DNA from: Tubiluchus corallicola
Taxonomy: Eukaryota > Priapulida > Priapulimorpha > Priapulimorphida > Tubiluchidae
Length of the DNA: 64,000 nucleotides
Reading direction: 5' to 3'
Assembly: GCA_030141605.1 (NCBI GenBank)
Contig: JAQGDQ010000183.1
Coordinates: 238,241-302,240 of the forward strand
Every line of letters starts with the position of its first letter. Positions within the stretch are counted from its first letter, which is position 1. Under the pieces are notes generated by a model. The model was given only the letters and a program-made list of their open reading frames with translations, was not told the origin of the DNA and searched no databases. A program made the translations under genes and the position numbers. Of this stretch, positions 54,673 to 64,000 are shown in pieces.

Positions 54673-56384
54673 ATAGACATAGACATAGACATAGAACATT
54701 TATTTTCTCCATTTGTTTGACATGACAAGTTTTTTTAAATATTACTTAATTATAGTAGTGGAGCAGGGCAGGGAAGGACCATAGGGTCATCTAGTCTCCT
54801 GCCCTGTCTAATAATTAAATTAGTATATTAAAAGTAAATGGTGAGACTGCGGATAACAAAATCAAATAGGAAAAAAAATAATAATAAACAGTATAAATGA
54901 AAACAAAGTATAAATGAAAACAGTATAAGTGAAAACAAAAAATAATAAAGTTAGATGACACCAAAATCTAAACAAAACAATACAATTAATACAAGTAATT
55001 ATGATTATTATATATATTTTCAAATAGGGGCCTTATTGACAGGGGATTTTGACTGTATGGAGAGATAAAATAAGTATCAAAAAAAAGTGTAATATAGAAA
55101 ATTTAAGAGAAAAAGTAAGTATAAGAAAGAGCAACAATTACTTAGGAGATGAGAAGAAAAAAACACACTTGATAGCTTGCTTATTAGTCTTACAAGTTAT
55201 GTATTACAGGTATATTCATTTAGTAAGAATTTTGTGTATTTTTTGGAAGCAGAAAATAAGCTACCGCCAAAGGTATCTTTTGGCAACGAGTTCCATAATT
55301 TAACTCCTCGTGATTTTAAGCTATTGAAACCATGTCGGGTAAAAAATCTCTCCACAAAATACTGTTCATTAGAAGCAGCTCTTGTGGAGTAGGAATGTAT
55401 ATCAGAAACATTAGTGAAATATTCACTAAAAAGTTCGGGTAATAAACCAGCATTGAATTTATACATAAATTTGAACAACTCAAGATTGTAAATATCTCTT
55501 ACTTTTAAAATTTTTAATTTTACGAACGATGGTGTAGCATGATCATATTTGCGAGCAAAAGTTATTAATTTTACTATTTTGTTTTGTTGTGTCTGTATTA
55601 ATTTTTGAGTTGATGCAAAAGCTGTACCCCATGTTAAGATGGAATATTGTAAATAAGGGAAAACTAACGAATTATATAGAAGTTTCAGAATATATTGGTC
55701 AACGTAGTGCCTTACTTTTAAAATTATTCCAGTAATTCGACTTAATTTGTATGTTATGTGTTTTATATGTGGTTCCCATGTTAATTTATTATCAATGAGT
55801 AGGCCCAAGTATTTGATGTTGTCTGTTTCTTCAATTTTGTGTTTGTTTATTATAATATGAAATTTTGGATTATTAGCATTGTTAATTTGCTTATTGTTGA
55901 TTATCATAAATTTGGTTTTTTTGTAGTTAATTGATAGCTGGTTTGCCCTCATCCACAGGTCTATTTTTTTCATTTCGTCATTAACAGATTTTTGCAGATT
56001 ATTTATATTGGAGTCAGACATGAACAAATTAGTGTCATCGGCAAATATTCGGGTTCGAAAGTTGCTGCATGTGGGAAGATCGTTAATATAAATTAAGAAT
56101 AGAAGAGGTCCTAAATTAGAGCCTTGTGGCACTCCACACGATATGTGTTTATAGTCTGATGATACATTGTTAATAGATATGAATTGTTTTCTGTTAGTTA
56201 GATATGACTGAATTAGTTGCAAAGGTAGACCTCTGATGCCATAATGGTTTAATTTGGCTATTAGTATACTATGCTGTACGGTATCAAAAGCTTTTGATAA
56301 GTCTAAAAATATTCCGCAATTCAGTAATTTTTTGTCAGTGTCTAGAGAGATCGTGTCTATTAATTCGGATACAGCAAAGACATC
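54673..56384 (-). mobile_element. 5'-truncated CR1/Jockey-like LINE
   Basis: The 3' end at 54,673 carries a short (TCTATG)n tail on the minus strand. The 5' end is truncated at about 56,384. GGACAC flanks both sides (54,667-54,672 and 56,385-56,390), a short target duplication. It sits inside the RTE-like tail. Confidence 0.85.
55197..56384 (-). CDS. LINE reverse transcriptase (ORF2, C-terminal part)
   Basis: Open frame of about 396 codons within the LINE. Motif A is FLDLSKAFDTVQHS, motif B GVPQGSNLGPLLFLIYINDL, and the catalytic box is FADDTNLF. A CR1/Jockey-like C-terminus follows with KYLGLLIDNKLTWEPHI, VFPYLQYSILTWG and VKLWNSLP. The N-terminal endonuclease and first RT motifs are missing by 5' truncation, so the copy cannot move by itself, although the remaining frame is undamaged. 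The first ~33 codons of the longer frame (56,385-56,483) come from the host repeat. Confidence 0.9.
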   Translation of the reverse strand, partial: DVFAVSELIDTISLDTDKKLLNCGIFLDLSKAFDTVQHSILIAKLNHYGIRGLPLQLIQSYLTNRKQFISINNVSSDYKHISCGVPQGSNLGPLLFLIYINDLPTCSNFRTRIFADDTNLFMSDSNINNLQKSVNDEMKKIDLWMRANQLSINYKKTKFMIINNKQINNANNPKFHIIINKHKIEETDNIKYLGLLIDNKLTWEPHIKHITYKLSRITGIILKVRHYVDQYILKLLYNSLVFPYLQYSILTWGTAFASTQKLIQTQQNKIVKLITFARKYDHATPSFVKLKILKVRDIYNLELFKFMYKFNAGLLPELFSEYFTNVSDIHSYSTRAASNEQYFVERFFTRHGFNSLKSRGVKLWNSLPKDTFGGSLFSASKKYTKFLLNEYTCNT

Positions 56385-56520
56385 GGACACCTGAAAAGAA
56401 GAGTCGGTGAAGATCATGTGGGAAGGGAAGACATAAATGAAGAGATGGTCAACAACAGGAATGCGTGGAGAAGACTCATTCACAACGGCGACCCCGAATA
56501 GGGAAAAGCTGGGAAGAAGA
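56385..56520 (+). pseudogene. RTE-like LINE ORF2 tail, right part
   Basis: Continues the interrupted tail (KRRVGEDHVG, then NRNAWRRLIHNGDPE), ending in a stop at about 56,500 and GGGAAAAGCTGGGAAGAAGA. Confidence 0.55.
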
Positions 56521-56639
56521 AGATGTCTATCTAATGCTTACACAAGACACCAGCATTCAACATTTGACAGCAAAAAATATGACAAACATGGCTGAGACAA
56601 GTATTGTGGAAAACACATTTGTGATGAACTTTGTAAAGT

Positions 56640-56815
56640 TTGAAATAAAATATTAAATCAAATAAAAAAAATGTAATTAGACGTCATTGGCATAGTTTAT
56701 TATATCGTTAATTGTTATTTGTGTTATTGTTGTGATTTATTGTATTATTTGTATTAATTTGTGATATGAACTTTGTAAAGTTTGAAATAAAATATTAAAT
56801 CAAATCAAGGTTTCA
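56640..56815. repeat. duplicated AT-rich segment
   Basis: GAACTTTGTAAAGTTTGAAA followed by TAAAATATTAAATCAAAT occurs twice, at 56,626 and 56,767. Confidence 0.8.
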
Positions 56816-56834
56816 CAAATAAATATTCACTAAC

Positions 56835-56966
56835 TTTATAATTTTCCACCAGCTTCGTGAGCATTACGACCTTGCTCACATTCTCTTGCCATATCATCCT
56901 CCAGAAGTCTCCGACGCGACCTTTTGGACCTTGAGCAGCAATGTACGCCTTCGTCTTCTTGTAACC
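56835..56966 (-). CDS. RPTP exon 4 (D1)
   Basis: Acceptor TTTTCTACCAG, donor AAA/GTTAGT, 44 codons. Encodes [20 protein letters not shown], then [20 protein letters not shown]. This is the most conserved PTP core (Y-I-A-x-Q-G-P, D-F-W-R-M-x-W-E/Q, M-L-T). Confidence 0.97.
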
Positions 56967-56969
56967 CTG

Positions 56970-58213
56970 GTAGAAAACAATGCTATTGATCAACGTATTG
57001 CAGTGACAATCAGTAGAAAACAATGCTATTGATCAATGTGTTGCAGCAACAATCAGTAGAAAACAATGCTGTTGATCAACGTGTTCCAGCAACAATCAGT
57101 AGAAAACAATGCTGTTGATCAACGTGTTGCAGCAACAATTAGTAGAAAACAATGCTACTGATCAACGTGTTGCAGCACAATCAGTAGAAAACAATGCTAT
57201 TGATCAACGTGTTGCAGCAACAATCAGTAGAAAACAATGCTATTGATCAACGTGTTCCAGCAACAATCAGTAGAAAACAATGCTATTGATCAACGTGTTG
57301 CAGCAACAATCAGTAGAAAACAATGCTGTTGATCAACGTGTTCCAGCAACAATCAGTAGAAAACAATGCTATTGATCAACGTGTTGCAGCAACAATCGGT
57401 AGAAAACAATGCTATTGATCAACGTGTTGCAGCAACAATCAGTAGAAAACAATGCTATTGATCAACGTGTTCCAGCAACAATCAGTAGAATACAATGCTA
57501 TTGATCAACATGTTCCAGCAACAATCAGTAGAAAACAATGCTGTTGATCAACGTGTTCCAGCAACAATCAGTAGAAAACAATGCTGTTGATCAACGTGTT
57601 CCAGCAACAATCAGTAGAAAACAATGCTATTGATCAACGTGTTCCAGCAACAATCAGTAGAAAACAATGCTATTTATCAACATATTGCAGCAATAATCAG
57701 TAGAAAACAATGCTATTGATCAACGTGTTGCAGCAACAATTAGTAGAAAACAATGCTACTGATCAACGTGTTGCAGCAACAATCAGTAGAAAACAATGCT
57801 ATTGATCAACGTGTTGCAGCAACAATTAGTAGAAAACAATGCTATTGATCAACGTGTTACAGCGACAATCAGTAGAAAACAATGCTATTGATCTATGTGT
57901 TGCAGCAACAATCACTAGAAAACAATGCTATTGATCAACGTGTTGCAGCAACAATCGGTAGAAAACAATGCTATTGATCAACGTGTTGCAGCAACAATCG
58001 GTAGAAAACAATGCTATTGTTCAACGTGTTGCAGCAACAATTAGTAGAAAACAATGCTATTGATCAACGTGTTGCAGCAACAATCAGTAGAAAACAATGC
58101 TATTTATCAATGTGTTGCAGCAACAATCAGTAGAAAACAATGCTATTGATCAACGTGTTGCAGCAACAATCAGTAGAAAACAATGCTATTGATCAACGTA
58201 TTGCAGCAACAAT
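56970..58213. repeat. 43-bp minisatellite (~29 copies), RPTP intron 3
   Basis: Unit GTAGAAAACAATGCTATTGA plus TCAACGTGTTGCAGCAACAATCA in two parts. It starts only four bases from exon 4, so every unit contains a copy of the intron's terminal TTTTCTAC pyrimidine tract in the gene's orientation. Confidence 0.97.
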
Positions 58214-58496
58214 CAAACTGGAAAAACGTTAAGTATTAGTCTTTTTTCTAGGAAATATGTAGTAATTAAGTCAGCCACAATGATCTCCAACAAGGCGTAA
58301 TTTGAAAACTTTTGTTAATTGTTTTGTTAATGTCAGTCATTAATAAATAACAGTCATTGAAACTCTAGAGGAATTTTACGCCCTGTCACCCTGGGGGAAT
58401 TGCCCACTGTTGCCCCCCCCTCACCTTGCTACGCCAGTGTATATGGTAAACATTGCATTACTCCTGCATTCTCAGTAAATGTGTAATAGGCATGTG

Positions 58497-59018
58497 CAGG
58501 GATGAGAATGACAAATTGCAAAAAACTCTGAAACAGACGAGGGGTTTTGGGGCCACCTAGGCCCCCAGTGGGGTTGAGGTGCAAAGCCCCCTTGGAGCCA
58601 GCAACAAATTGCAATTTTGTGACCATAGAGAGCCTCTAAGTGGACTTAAAATATCAATTACCTTGTTTCATGTATAATTTAAAATATCCAACTATCAAGG
58701 ATACATGATACCTAATTGTCTCAAAAACGTCTAAGTACTGGCCGCTCCTATGCAAAAGTATATAAAAACTGTCTGCAATTGACTCAAATAACTCCGCATA
58801 ATTGATTCTATATTTTTATACATAGAGATCTACACGTGTTTACACTGATGTACGTGATGTAAACAAAGTGACGGCCTGCCAACTAGCGGTCAGCTTGTGA
58901 AATAATGTACTGGGTCCGTAAAAACTGTCTCAATGAATTTACGCGATTTACAAAAATGGGACAAATGGTCTTCCAAAAACTCAGAATTCCGAGTATCTGC
59001 GGAAAATTCTCATCCCTG
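58497..59018 (+). mobile_element. CAGGGATGAGAAT-type DNA element, 522 bp
   Basis: Complete copy with ends CAGGGATGAGAAT and ATTCTCATCCCTG. Flanks CATGTG and CATTTG differ at one base, consistent with a 6-bp duplication. Confidence 0.85.
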
Positions 59019-59178
59019 CATTTGAGGAATAACTGCATCAGCAATGCTCACAAAACTCACACCCCTAGCAACATTCTCATGTTTTACTAAAATGAGTCAC
59101 TAATTTGCCAGAAACTTGACAATTTGGTCGTAAATTTTTTCATTATAGGCCTACAAAGGGAAGTGAAAAAAAACTTAC

Positions 59179-59252
59179 GTCCACAAATGAGGCATTGATG
59201 TAATCGGAGGGATATTCGTCATTCATTTCCAATTTCACTCGATTATTGTCAT
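59179..59252 (-). CDS. RPTP exon 3 (D1)
   Basis: Acceptor TTTACTTCCAG, donor GAC/GTAAGT. With one base from exon 2 it encodes YDNNRVKLEMNDEYPSDYIN, then ASFVD: the D-x-x-R-V-x-L and D-Y-I-N-A-S-F motifs of active PTP domains. Confidence 0.96.
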
Positions 59253-59564
59253 CTGGAAGTAAATTAAATTTCTGAATTTGTTCATCCATGTGCATATGCA
59301 TGTACGCGTGATAGCTCTCTTAATGTTTGCAACGCGCCAGACATGTAATCCATTGTGCTCCATACTGGTTGTCATTACGGAGCAGGTGCTGAGGTGGAAA
59401 ACGGCACCTGCCCACCGGCTCACTGAATCGACAAGACCTGAATTCAATGCCACTATAGAATGGCTTCACATGGACTAGACCACCACAAAGTAGAGGGGAT
59501 GTCCTAACACTAATTAACATTGCATGCAAAATACCCCCCCCGCCCCACATTCAGAAGGACTTAC

Positions 59565-59652
59565 AAGGAAAAATGTTTCCAAATCTGTTCTTTTTTCTAT
59601 TTTCCGGTGACTGAGCCACGTCGCATGGATAGAGCAGCCCTGTCGGAATATT
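59565..59652 (-). CDS. RPTP exon 2 (D1 start)
   Basis: Acceptor TTTTATTTCCAG, donor CTT/GTAAGT. Encodes NIPTGLLYPCDVAQSPENRK, then KNRFGNIFP. KNRF is the phosphotyrosine-recognition loop. Confidence 0.95.
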
Positions 59653-59701
59653 CTGGAAATAAAACATTTTAATAAATACATTCTTAGAACTATTATTGTT
59701 A

Positions 59702-59820
59702 GCCTACGGCCATATCACGTTGAAAACACCGGTTCTCGTCCAATCACCGAAGTTAAGCAACGTTGAGCCTGGTTAGTACTTGGATAGGTGACCGCCTAGG
59801 AATACCAGGTGCTGTAGGCT
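59702..59820 (+). rRNA. 5S rRNA-like head of SINE copy 1
   Basis: Begins GCCTACGGCCATATCACGTT and ends CCAGGTGCTGTAGGCT. It retains the internal promoter (GAAGTTAAGCAACG and CTTGGATAGGTGACC). Full 5S length, with a few substitutions from the usual metazoan sequence. Being inside a SINE with target duplications, it is probably not a ribosomal gene. Confidence 0.7.
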
Positions 59821-60245
59821 TGCGGCATGCCCACACTGTATCTCGACACTAGGCGGCGGAGCTGCACAAGCAGCCAACAGCTAGTGGGCGGAGGAGGTCA
59901 AGTGACCCAACGGCCATGTGTAGAGGAGTAAACCTTCCAAATCAGGAGTGGAGCCCCGAAGGCGGACCAGTGCAGCATGCTCACTGACTCCGGCAGCTCC
60001 TGCAGCCAACCTGGTGCCAAACGTATCGCTCCGCTTTCCTTTGGACTACACCAGGGAGGAAGAGAGGGGGTTCCTGTTGTCTGGGCAACTCAGGATCTCC
60101 ATACACCTTGCCCAGGCATGCGCCCTGGAGACGTTCAAGGATCGCACTGCTCAGCCACAGTCGACGCTGCAGCTCCATCAATGTGATCAATAACTGACTC
60201 TCTTGGCGCAGACTCCATTGTCTTCCGAGACAGAAGGATGCCAAC
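59702..60245 (+). mobile_element. 5S-rRNA-derived SINE (SINE3 type), copy 1
   Basis: A 119-bp 5S-like head is followed by a GC-rich body and a short tail ending GGATGCCAAC. Flanks GAACTATTATTGTT (59,687-59,700) and GAACTATTACTGTT (60,246-60,259) form a 14-bp target duplication with one mismatch, showing LINE-mediated insertion rather than a resident 5S gene. Confidence 0.88.
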
Positions 60246-60606
60246 GAACTATTACTGTTTGTACAAAATCACTTGTGCAGTAATACATACATAATTTACA
60301 TGATAGTTAAAAAAACAATAACGGTCAATTGGTTAGTGATTACAATATTTATGCTGTACATACATGATTTATAATTTCTGTTAGTTCAAAGTGACCACAG
60401 GGCAAATATTGGTGAAAACAAATAAGTTTGACCACTGGCCAGAGTTAGCGCTGATAAAGAGGCCTCAGGAACAGGGCCGTGGAGTTGGAGGCGGGAGTAA
60501 ATTTACTGCTAAAGGAATCAGAGTCGGATTTGTTAAAACTTAGGGTTTTGGTGTCGGAGTCGGAACTCGGGAGTACACTTACTGTTAGAGGAGTCGGTAA
60601 AAAATA

Positions 60607-60961
60607 CTGTTGTTGGCATACTTCCGTCTCAGAAGACAATGGAGTGTGTGTCAAGAGAGTCAGTTATTGATCACACTGATGGAGCTGCAGCATCGACTGT
60701 GGCTGAGCTGTCCGATCCCTGAAGGTCTACTCCTCTACACATGGCCGTTGGGTCACGTGGCCTCCTCCGCCCTCTAGCCGTTGGCTGCTTGTGCCGCTCC
60801 TCCGCCTAGTGTCGAGATACAGTGTGGGAATCCCACAGGCCTACAGCACCTGGTATTCCTAGCTCGTTAGCACCCATCCAAGTACTAACTAGGCTCTACG
60901 TTGCTTAACTTCGGTGATCAGACGAGATACGGTGTTTTCAACGTGATATGGCCGTAGACAA
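60607..60961 (-). mobile_element. 5S-rRNA-derived SINE, copy 2 (internally deleted)
   Basis: Reverse-oriented relative of copy 1, lacking about 190 bp of the body. Flanked by CGGTAAAAAATA on both sides (60,595-60,606 and 60,962-60,973). The tail toward the left reads, in SINE orientation, ATGCCAACAACAG. Confidence 0.88.
60838..60959 (-). rRNA. 5S rRNA-like head of SINE copy 2
   Basis: Reverse complement of a 5S-like sequence, GTCTACGGCCATATCACGTT to CAGGTGCTGTAGGCCT, more diverged than copy 1 in the middle (GAGCTAGGAATACC in place of GACCGCCTAGGAATACC). Part of a SINE. Confidence 0.6.
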
Positions 60962-61139
60962 CGGTAAAAAATAGACAAACTCAAACTCCGGTTACTTTCA
61001 ACTTTTAACAGATTTATGCATAACATCCCATTTTGGGTGTCCATGCAGCTAGACTAGTTTTGAGCATAAGAAGTAGTGATGAAATGTCACTGTAGCTAAA
61101 TATTGAGAAACTACAAACCATTACTTAAAGAGAGGACTC

Positions 61140-61450
61140 GGAGTAGGGAGTTGGGGCTCCTAAAATTTTAGGAGTCAGAGTCAGAGTCAGATTTGAATCT
61201 TCTAAAATTCTAGGAGTTGGAGCCAGGAGCCAAAATCGGGAGTTTAATGTACCGACCCCACATCCTGCTCCCGGAATCAGAGTAGGATTTGAATCTTCTA
61301 AAATTCTAGGAGTCGGAGTCGGAGCCAGAATCGGGAGTTTAATGTGCCGACCCCGCATCCTGCTCCCGGAATCAGAGTCGGATTTGAATCTTCTAAAATT
61401 CTAGGAGTTGCAGCCAGGAGCCAGAATCGGGAGTTTAATGTACCGACCCC
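61140..61450. repeat. ~105-bp tandem repeat inside the hAT element
   Basis: About three units containing TTTGAATCTTCTAAAATTCT and GGAGCCAGAATCGGGAGTTT. Confidence 0.85.
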
Positions 61451-61469
61451 ACATCCCTGCTCAGGAAGA

Positions 61470-62184
61470 AATAGCATACAGGCAATGCAGCCATTGATAA
61501 CTGAGCATACATATACGAGTGTTACTACGTTATGTACTGATAAAAAAAGTATCTATATAAACTATGGTACACTAATGAATGAACTTGCAAGTATTTTTTT
61601 ATCAACGTTTGAACAATATTTAAAATAATTATATTTTAGTCTGAACAATTTTTCTCATAGCATACAAAATGGCAAGAGTGCGACCAAAATTCCTTTTTCT
61701 GTGTATAAGCCCACTGTCTTGTGAACCCGATAAAAAAAGAATGGATGAGTGAACAAAAAAAAGGACTGGGAGAAAGGTTAGATCACACAGGAAGGGTAGA
61801 AGGATGTGTTAGTGGAAATGGTAGGAAGAAAGACAATAGATTGTGCTATGTTGACATCAGCTCTAAAGATTTATCAATGATGCCTTGTTTTGCATAATCT
61901 GTACATGAATATGAATATGGATTCTCTATGAATATGGATATCATTTCTGTATATGAATATGGATTGTTTGTTTACAAGTTTTATAAGGCGTAATCAGAAC
62001 GAGCTTTTCCTATTAAAGGGAACTGCTATTCGAGTTGCTCATCCTTTAAGGAAATCCGTTTGTGAAATTGAAACGGACAAGTTCTGTTGTACAAATCTAC
62101 AGATTTCATCACAGCAAATGTAAAAAAACACGTTAAAAAAAGTAACAAGAATTCCTAGAAACATCTTGAACTCAAGCACCAAAC
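61470..62184. other. RPTP intron 1, no further feature
   Basis: A GAATATGGAT motif repeats near 61,905-61,965. No coding or element ends seen. Confidence 0.4.
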
Positions 62185-62383
62185 CTGAAACTCGTTCTTA
62201 AATTCTCCGTCTCTTCGTTTCCCAGTGACCACCTCTAAAAGTTTCGCAACCTCGATGGTAGTCTTGGTCGATGTTACGAACGCCACGTTTTCGTAAATGG
62301 CCGCTCCATCTTCCTTCTCGTTGAGGTCTGCGCTTTCGGCAGTCGGAGACGATTCTGGCAACTGTCCATCCACCTGTATCCTA
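62185..62383 (-). CDS. RPTP exon 1 in window (juxtamembrane)
   Basis: Donor CAG/GTTTGG. The acceptor is either CATAG at 62,384 or GATACAG at 62,374; the frame is the same if GTGGATGG follows. Encodes VDGQLPESSPTAESADLNEK, then AAIYENVAFV and VAKLLEVVTGKRRDGEFKNE. The last part is the wedge-like stretch before D1. AIYENVAFV could be a tyrosine-phosphorylation site. Upstream exons lie beyond the window. Confidence 0.9.
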
Positions 62384-62527
62384 TGTACACGACTTTTGTA
62401 AGTTCAAAAGATCAACATCAGTGAGTAAAAAAGATACAAGGAGAAGATCAGGATCTGCCAGCGGGGTGATTAGTCTAGGGGTCAGTTGCATTTGACCCGT
62501 CTTCTAAGAATAAGGGCGTCTTAACTA

Positions 62528-63035
62528 CAGGAATGAGAATGACAAATTGCAAAAAACTCTGAAACAGGCCGGGGGTTTGGGGGCTGCGTAGGCCCCCACG
62601 GGGGTTCAAGGGGCAAAGCAACAAATTGCAGTTTTGTGACCATAGAGAGCCCCTAAGTGGACTTAAAATATCAATTACCTTGTTTCATGCATAATTTAAA
62701 ATACCCAACTATCAAAGATACATGATACCTAATTTTCTCAAAAACGCCTAAGTACTGGCCGCTCCTATGCAAAAGTATATAAAAACTGTCTGCAATTGAC
62801 TCAAATAACTCCACACAATTGATTCTATATTTTAATACATAGAGATACACACGTGGTTACACTGATGTACGTGATGTAAACAAAGTGACGGCCTGCCAAC
62901 TAGCGGTCAGCTTGCGAAATAATGTACTGGGTCCATAAAAATTTTCTCAACGAATTTAGGCGATTTACAAAAATGGCACTACTGGTCTTCCAAAAACTCA
63001 GAATTCCGCATATTCGCGGAAAATTCTCATCCCTG
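62528..63035 (+). mobile_element. CAGGGATGAGAAT-type DNA element, 508 bp (best copy)
   Basis: Ends CAGGAATGAGAATGAC and ATTCTCATCCCTG, flanked by identical TAACTA at 62,522-62,527 and 63,036-63,041. The 6-bp duplication and CAGGG ends suggest a hAT-related family with shorter duplications. A poorly conserved GC-rich segment follows the left end. Confidence 0.9.
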
Positions 63036-63039
63036 TAAC

Positions 63040-63696
63040 TAGTGATGGGCAATTTTGAAATTTTCCTAATTAAATTACAATCTTGTTCTTGCAATTCTAT
63101 ATTACAATTAATCTTTCGCAGTAATTTTTTAGTGTTTTAGCCACATTTTTCAAACTTTGCAGGCCTGAAATCTATAAACTTCTTCATCACTGTCGGCCAT
63201 TTTCCTACTTACAAACTAATTTTTAGGGACACGCATCTTCATTAACTACTCTATTACTATGTCAACTACACACATCACATGAAAATGAATTTGAATTCCT
63301 CAGTTTGAAACACTGTGTTATTTTGATTTATATGTAATTATTAGTTTTGTTTTTGATGAGTTTAAATTTTCCATTTTGTTTGCTAATTTAAATTTTGTCT
63401 CTTCTCACAGCCAAATTTATTTACGGTTTCTAAATTTAAACTCATTTGAACTTGTTGCCTCATTTATTTTTATTTTATTTTTCTTTTGTTAAGTTGCTCA
63501 TTATTTTCATTTGTACACACCTTACTTGACAGGTCAGTTAATTTTCTTCAGTTTGGATAGGGGTGGTTGACTTGGTGACCCTTGGTCTTTTCGCCACCCC
63601 GTCTCTTTTCCGTCTTTATTTTAGTTTTTAGCTTTTGTTTATGTTTATTTTATAACATTCAGAGACAAATAAATTTTTTACTTACTTACTTACACA

Positions 63697-63730
<34 letters not shown>

Positions 63731-63953
63731 TACTTACTTACTGCGTGGTTTGCAATTGTGTGTGATGTACTGTGTAAGGTGAGAAAAACAAAAAAATGCA
63801 GTTTATATGTGCTAAAAACACTGCCTTTTAATCAGTGTGTGACGCGTATGTTTTGCTCCCGATTAACTGAATTACTGTTCAGTAGTCTATTATATTGATT
63901 CATACTTGGTTGTAATCTGGATTAATTTGATTAATCTATTAATCGTCCATCAC
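63040..63953. mobile_element. probable hAT-like element with TAGTGATGG ends
   Basis: Left end TAGTGATGGGC and right end GTCCATCACTA are inverted. Sequence next to both ends is rich in AATTA/TTAAT. No convincing 8-bp duplication. The left end was split by the 508-bp element, whose duplication shares TA with it. Confidence 0.4.
63530..63742 (+). mobile_element. probable LINE 3' end with (ACTT)n tail
   Basis: GGTGACCCTTGGTCTTTTCG and CACCCCGTCTC are followed by a T-rich stretch, CAAATAAATT and ACTT/CTTG tandem repeats to about 63,740. The layout matches LINE 3' ends with short tandem tails. Confidence 0.45.
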
Positions 63954-63978
63954 TAAATATGGAGTCATTCCACTACAT

Positions 63979-64000
63979 CAGGGGTGTGCAAATTATCTGA
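63979..64000. mobile_element. hAT-type MITE end at window edge
   Basis: CAGGGGTGTGCAAATTATCT matches the right end of the 99-bp element at 43,428-43,526 in opposite orientation. The remainder is outside the window. Confidence 0.7.

Larger units (their letters stand above)
60472..61459. mobile_element. hAT-type element with nested 5S SINE
   Basis: Ends CAGGGCCGTGGAGTTGGAGG and CCGACCCCACATCCCTG, flanked by identical CTCAGGAA (60,464-60,471 and 61,460-61,467). The interior is rich in GGAGTCGGAGTCGG motifs. SINE copy 2 is inserted at 60,607-60,961, and a roughly 105-bp unit is repeated about three times at 61,140-61,450. Confidence 0.9.
34363..62384 (-). other. receptor-type protein tyrosine phosphatase gene (partial)
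   Basis: Fifteen exons on the minus strand assemble into the cytoplasmic part of a two-domain RPTP: juxtamembrane, D1, linker, D2. RPTPs remove phosphate from tyrosines of membrane-proximal signalling proteins. D1 holds every residue group I can check (KNRF, WPDHDVP, HCSAGIGRTG, and Q in the MVQN loop). D2 is degenerate at the WPD loop and has an unusual P-loop. Extracellular and transmembrane exons are not in the window. Introns range from about 0.3 to 3.9 kb and are loaded with minisatellites and transposons. The closest named subfamily cannot be decided by eye. Confidence 0.92.

Noticed and set aside
59702-59820. Functional 5S rRNA gene or 5S cluster
   Set aside because: Both copies have SINE bodies, tails and target-site duplications, and they lie in opposite orientation.

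Overview
The window reads as repeat-rich, AT-leaning nuclear DNA from an invertebrate animal. The evidence is short phase-consistent GT-AG exons in long introns, a metazoan-type receptor tyrosine phosphatase, 5S-rRNA-derived and tRNA-derived SINEs, a Ty3/gypsy LTR retrotransposon, LINE fragments, many small hAT-type elements and many minisatellites. A mollusc or another lophotrochozoan would fit, but nothing here fixes the species.

The main host gene is on the minus strand from about 62.4 kb down to about 34.4 kb. It is a two-domain receptor-type protein tyrosine phosphatase (RPTP). Fifteen exons can be placed, and their splice phases agree from one to the next. The order is juxtamembrane segment, catalytic D1 domain (KNRF, WPD loop, HCSAGIGRTG), linker, then a degenerate D2 domain (WPD loop replaced, HCYDGATRCG). 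The extracellular and membrane-spanning exons must lie beyond the right edge. The introns hold six large minisatellites, five copies of a roughly 510 bp transposon, several hAT MITEs, LINE and SINE insertions, and two oppositely oriented 5S-derived SINEs.

The left third has little host coding sequence. It holds a candidate small secreted cysteine-rich protein (3.5-3.9 kb, minus), one orphan trypsin-like exon (6.9 kb, plus), and a solo LTR whose promoter carries perfect heat-shock elements (6.0-6.3 kb). From 7.6 to 13.2 kb lies a large inverted repeat with arms of about 1.85 kb and a third copy between them. Fragments of an intermediate-filament rod exon, partly amplified as a 71-bp tandem unit, sit at four places in and around these repeats. 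A Tigger/pogo-like element with a truncated transposase occupies 13.9-14.9 kb.

From 16.0 to 19.6 kb is an 80-bp satellite of about 45 units. It is followed by a 10.6 kb Ty3/gypsy-type element (19,647-30,295) flanked by a 4-bp duplication. This element sits inside the second copy of a block that is intact at 15.3-15.9 kb, so its empty site is visible in the same window. Its two LTRs differ mainly by indels. Its pol has an in-frame stop before the integrase tail, and its reverse transcriptase lacks a conserved block, so this copy is probably inactive.

No new enzymatic system was found. The more unusual observations are the heat-shock-element LTR, the intermediate-filament exon fragments inside repeats, the paired 5S SINEs, and the clustering of RPTP minisatellites right at splice sites.
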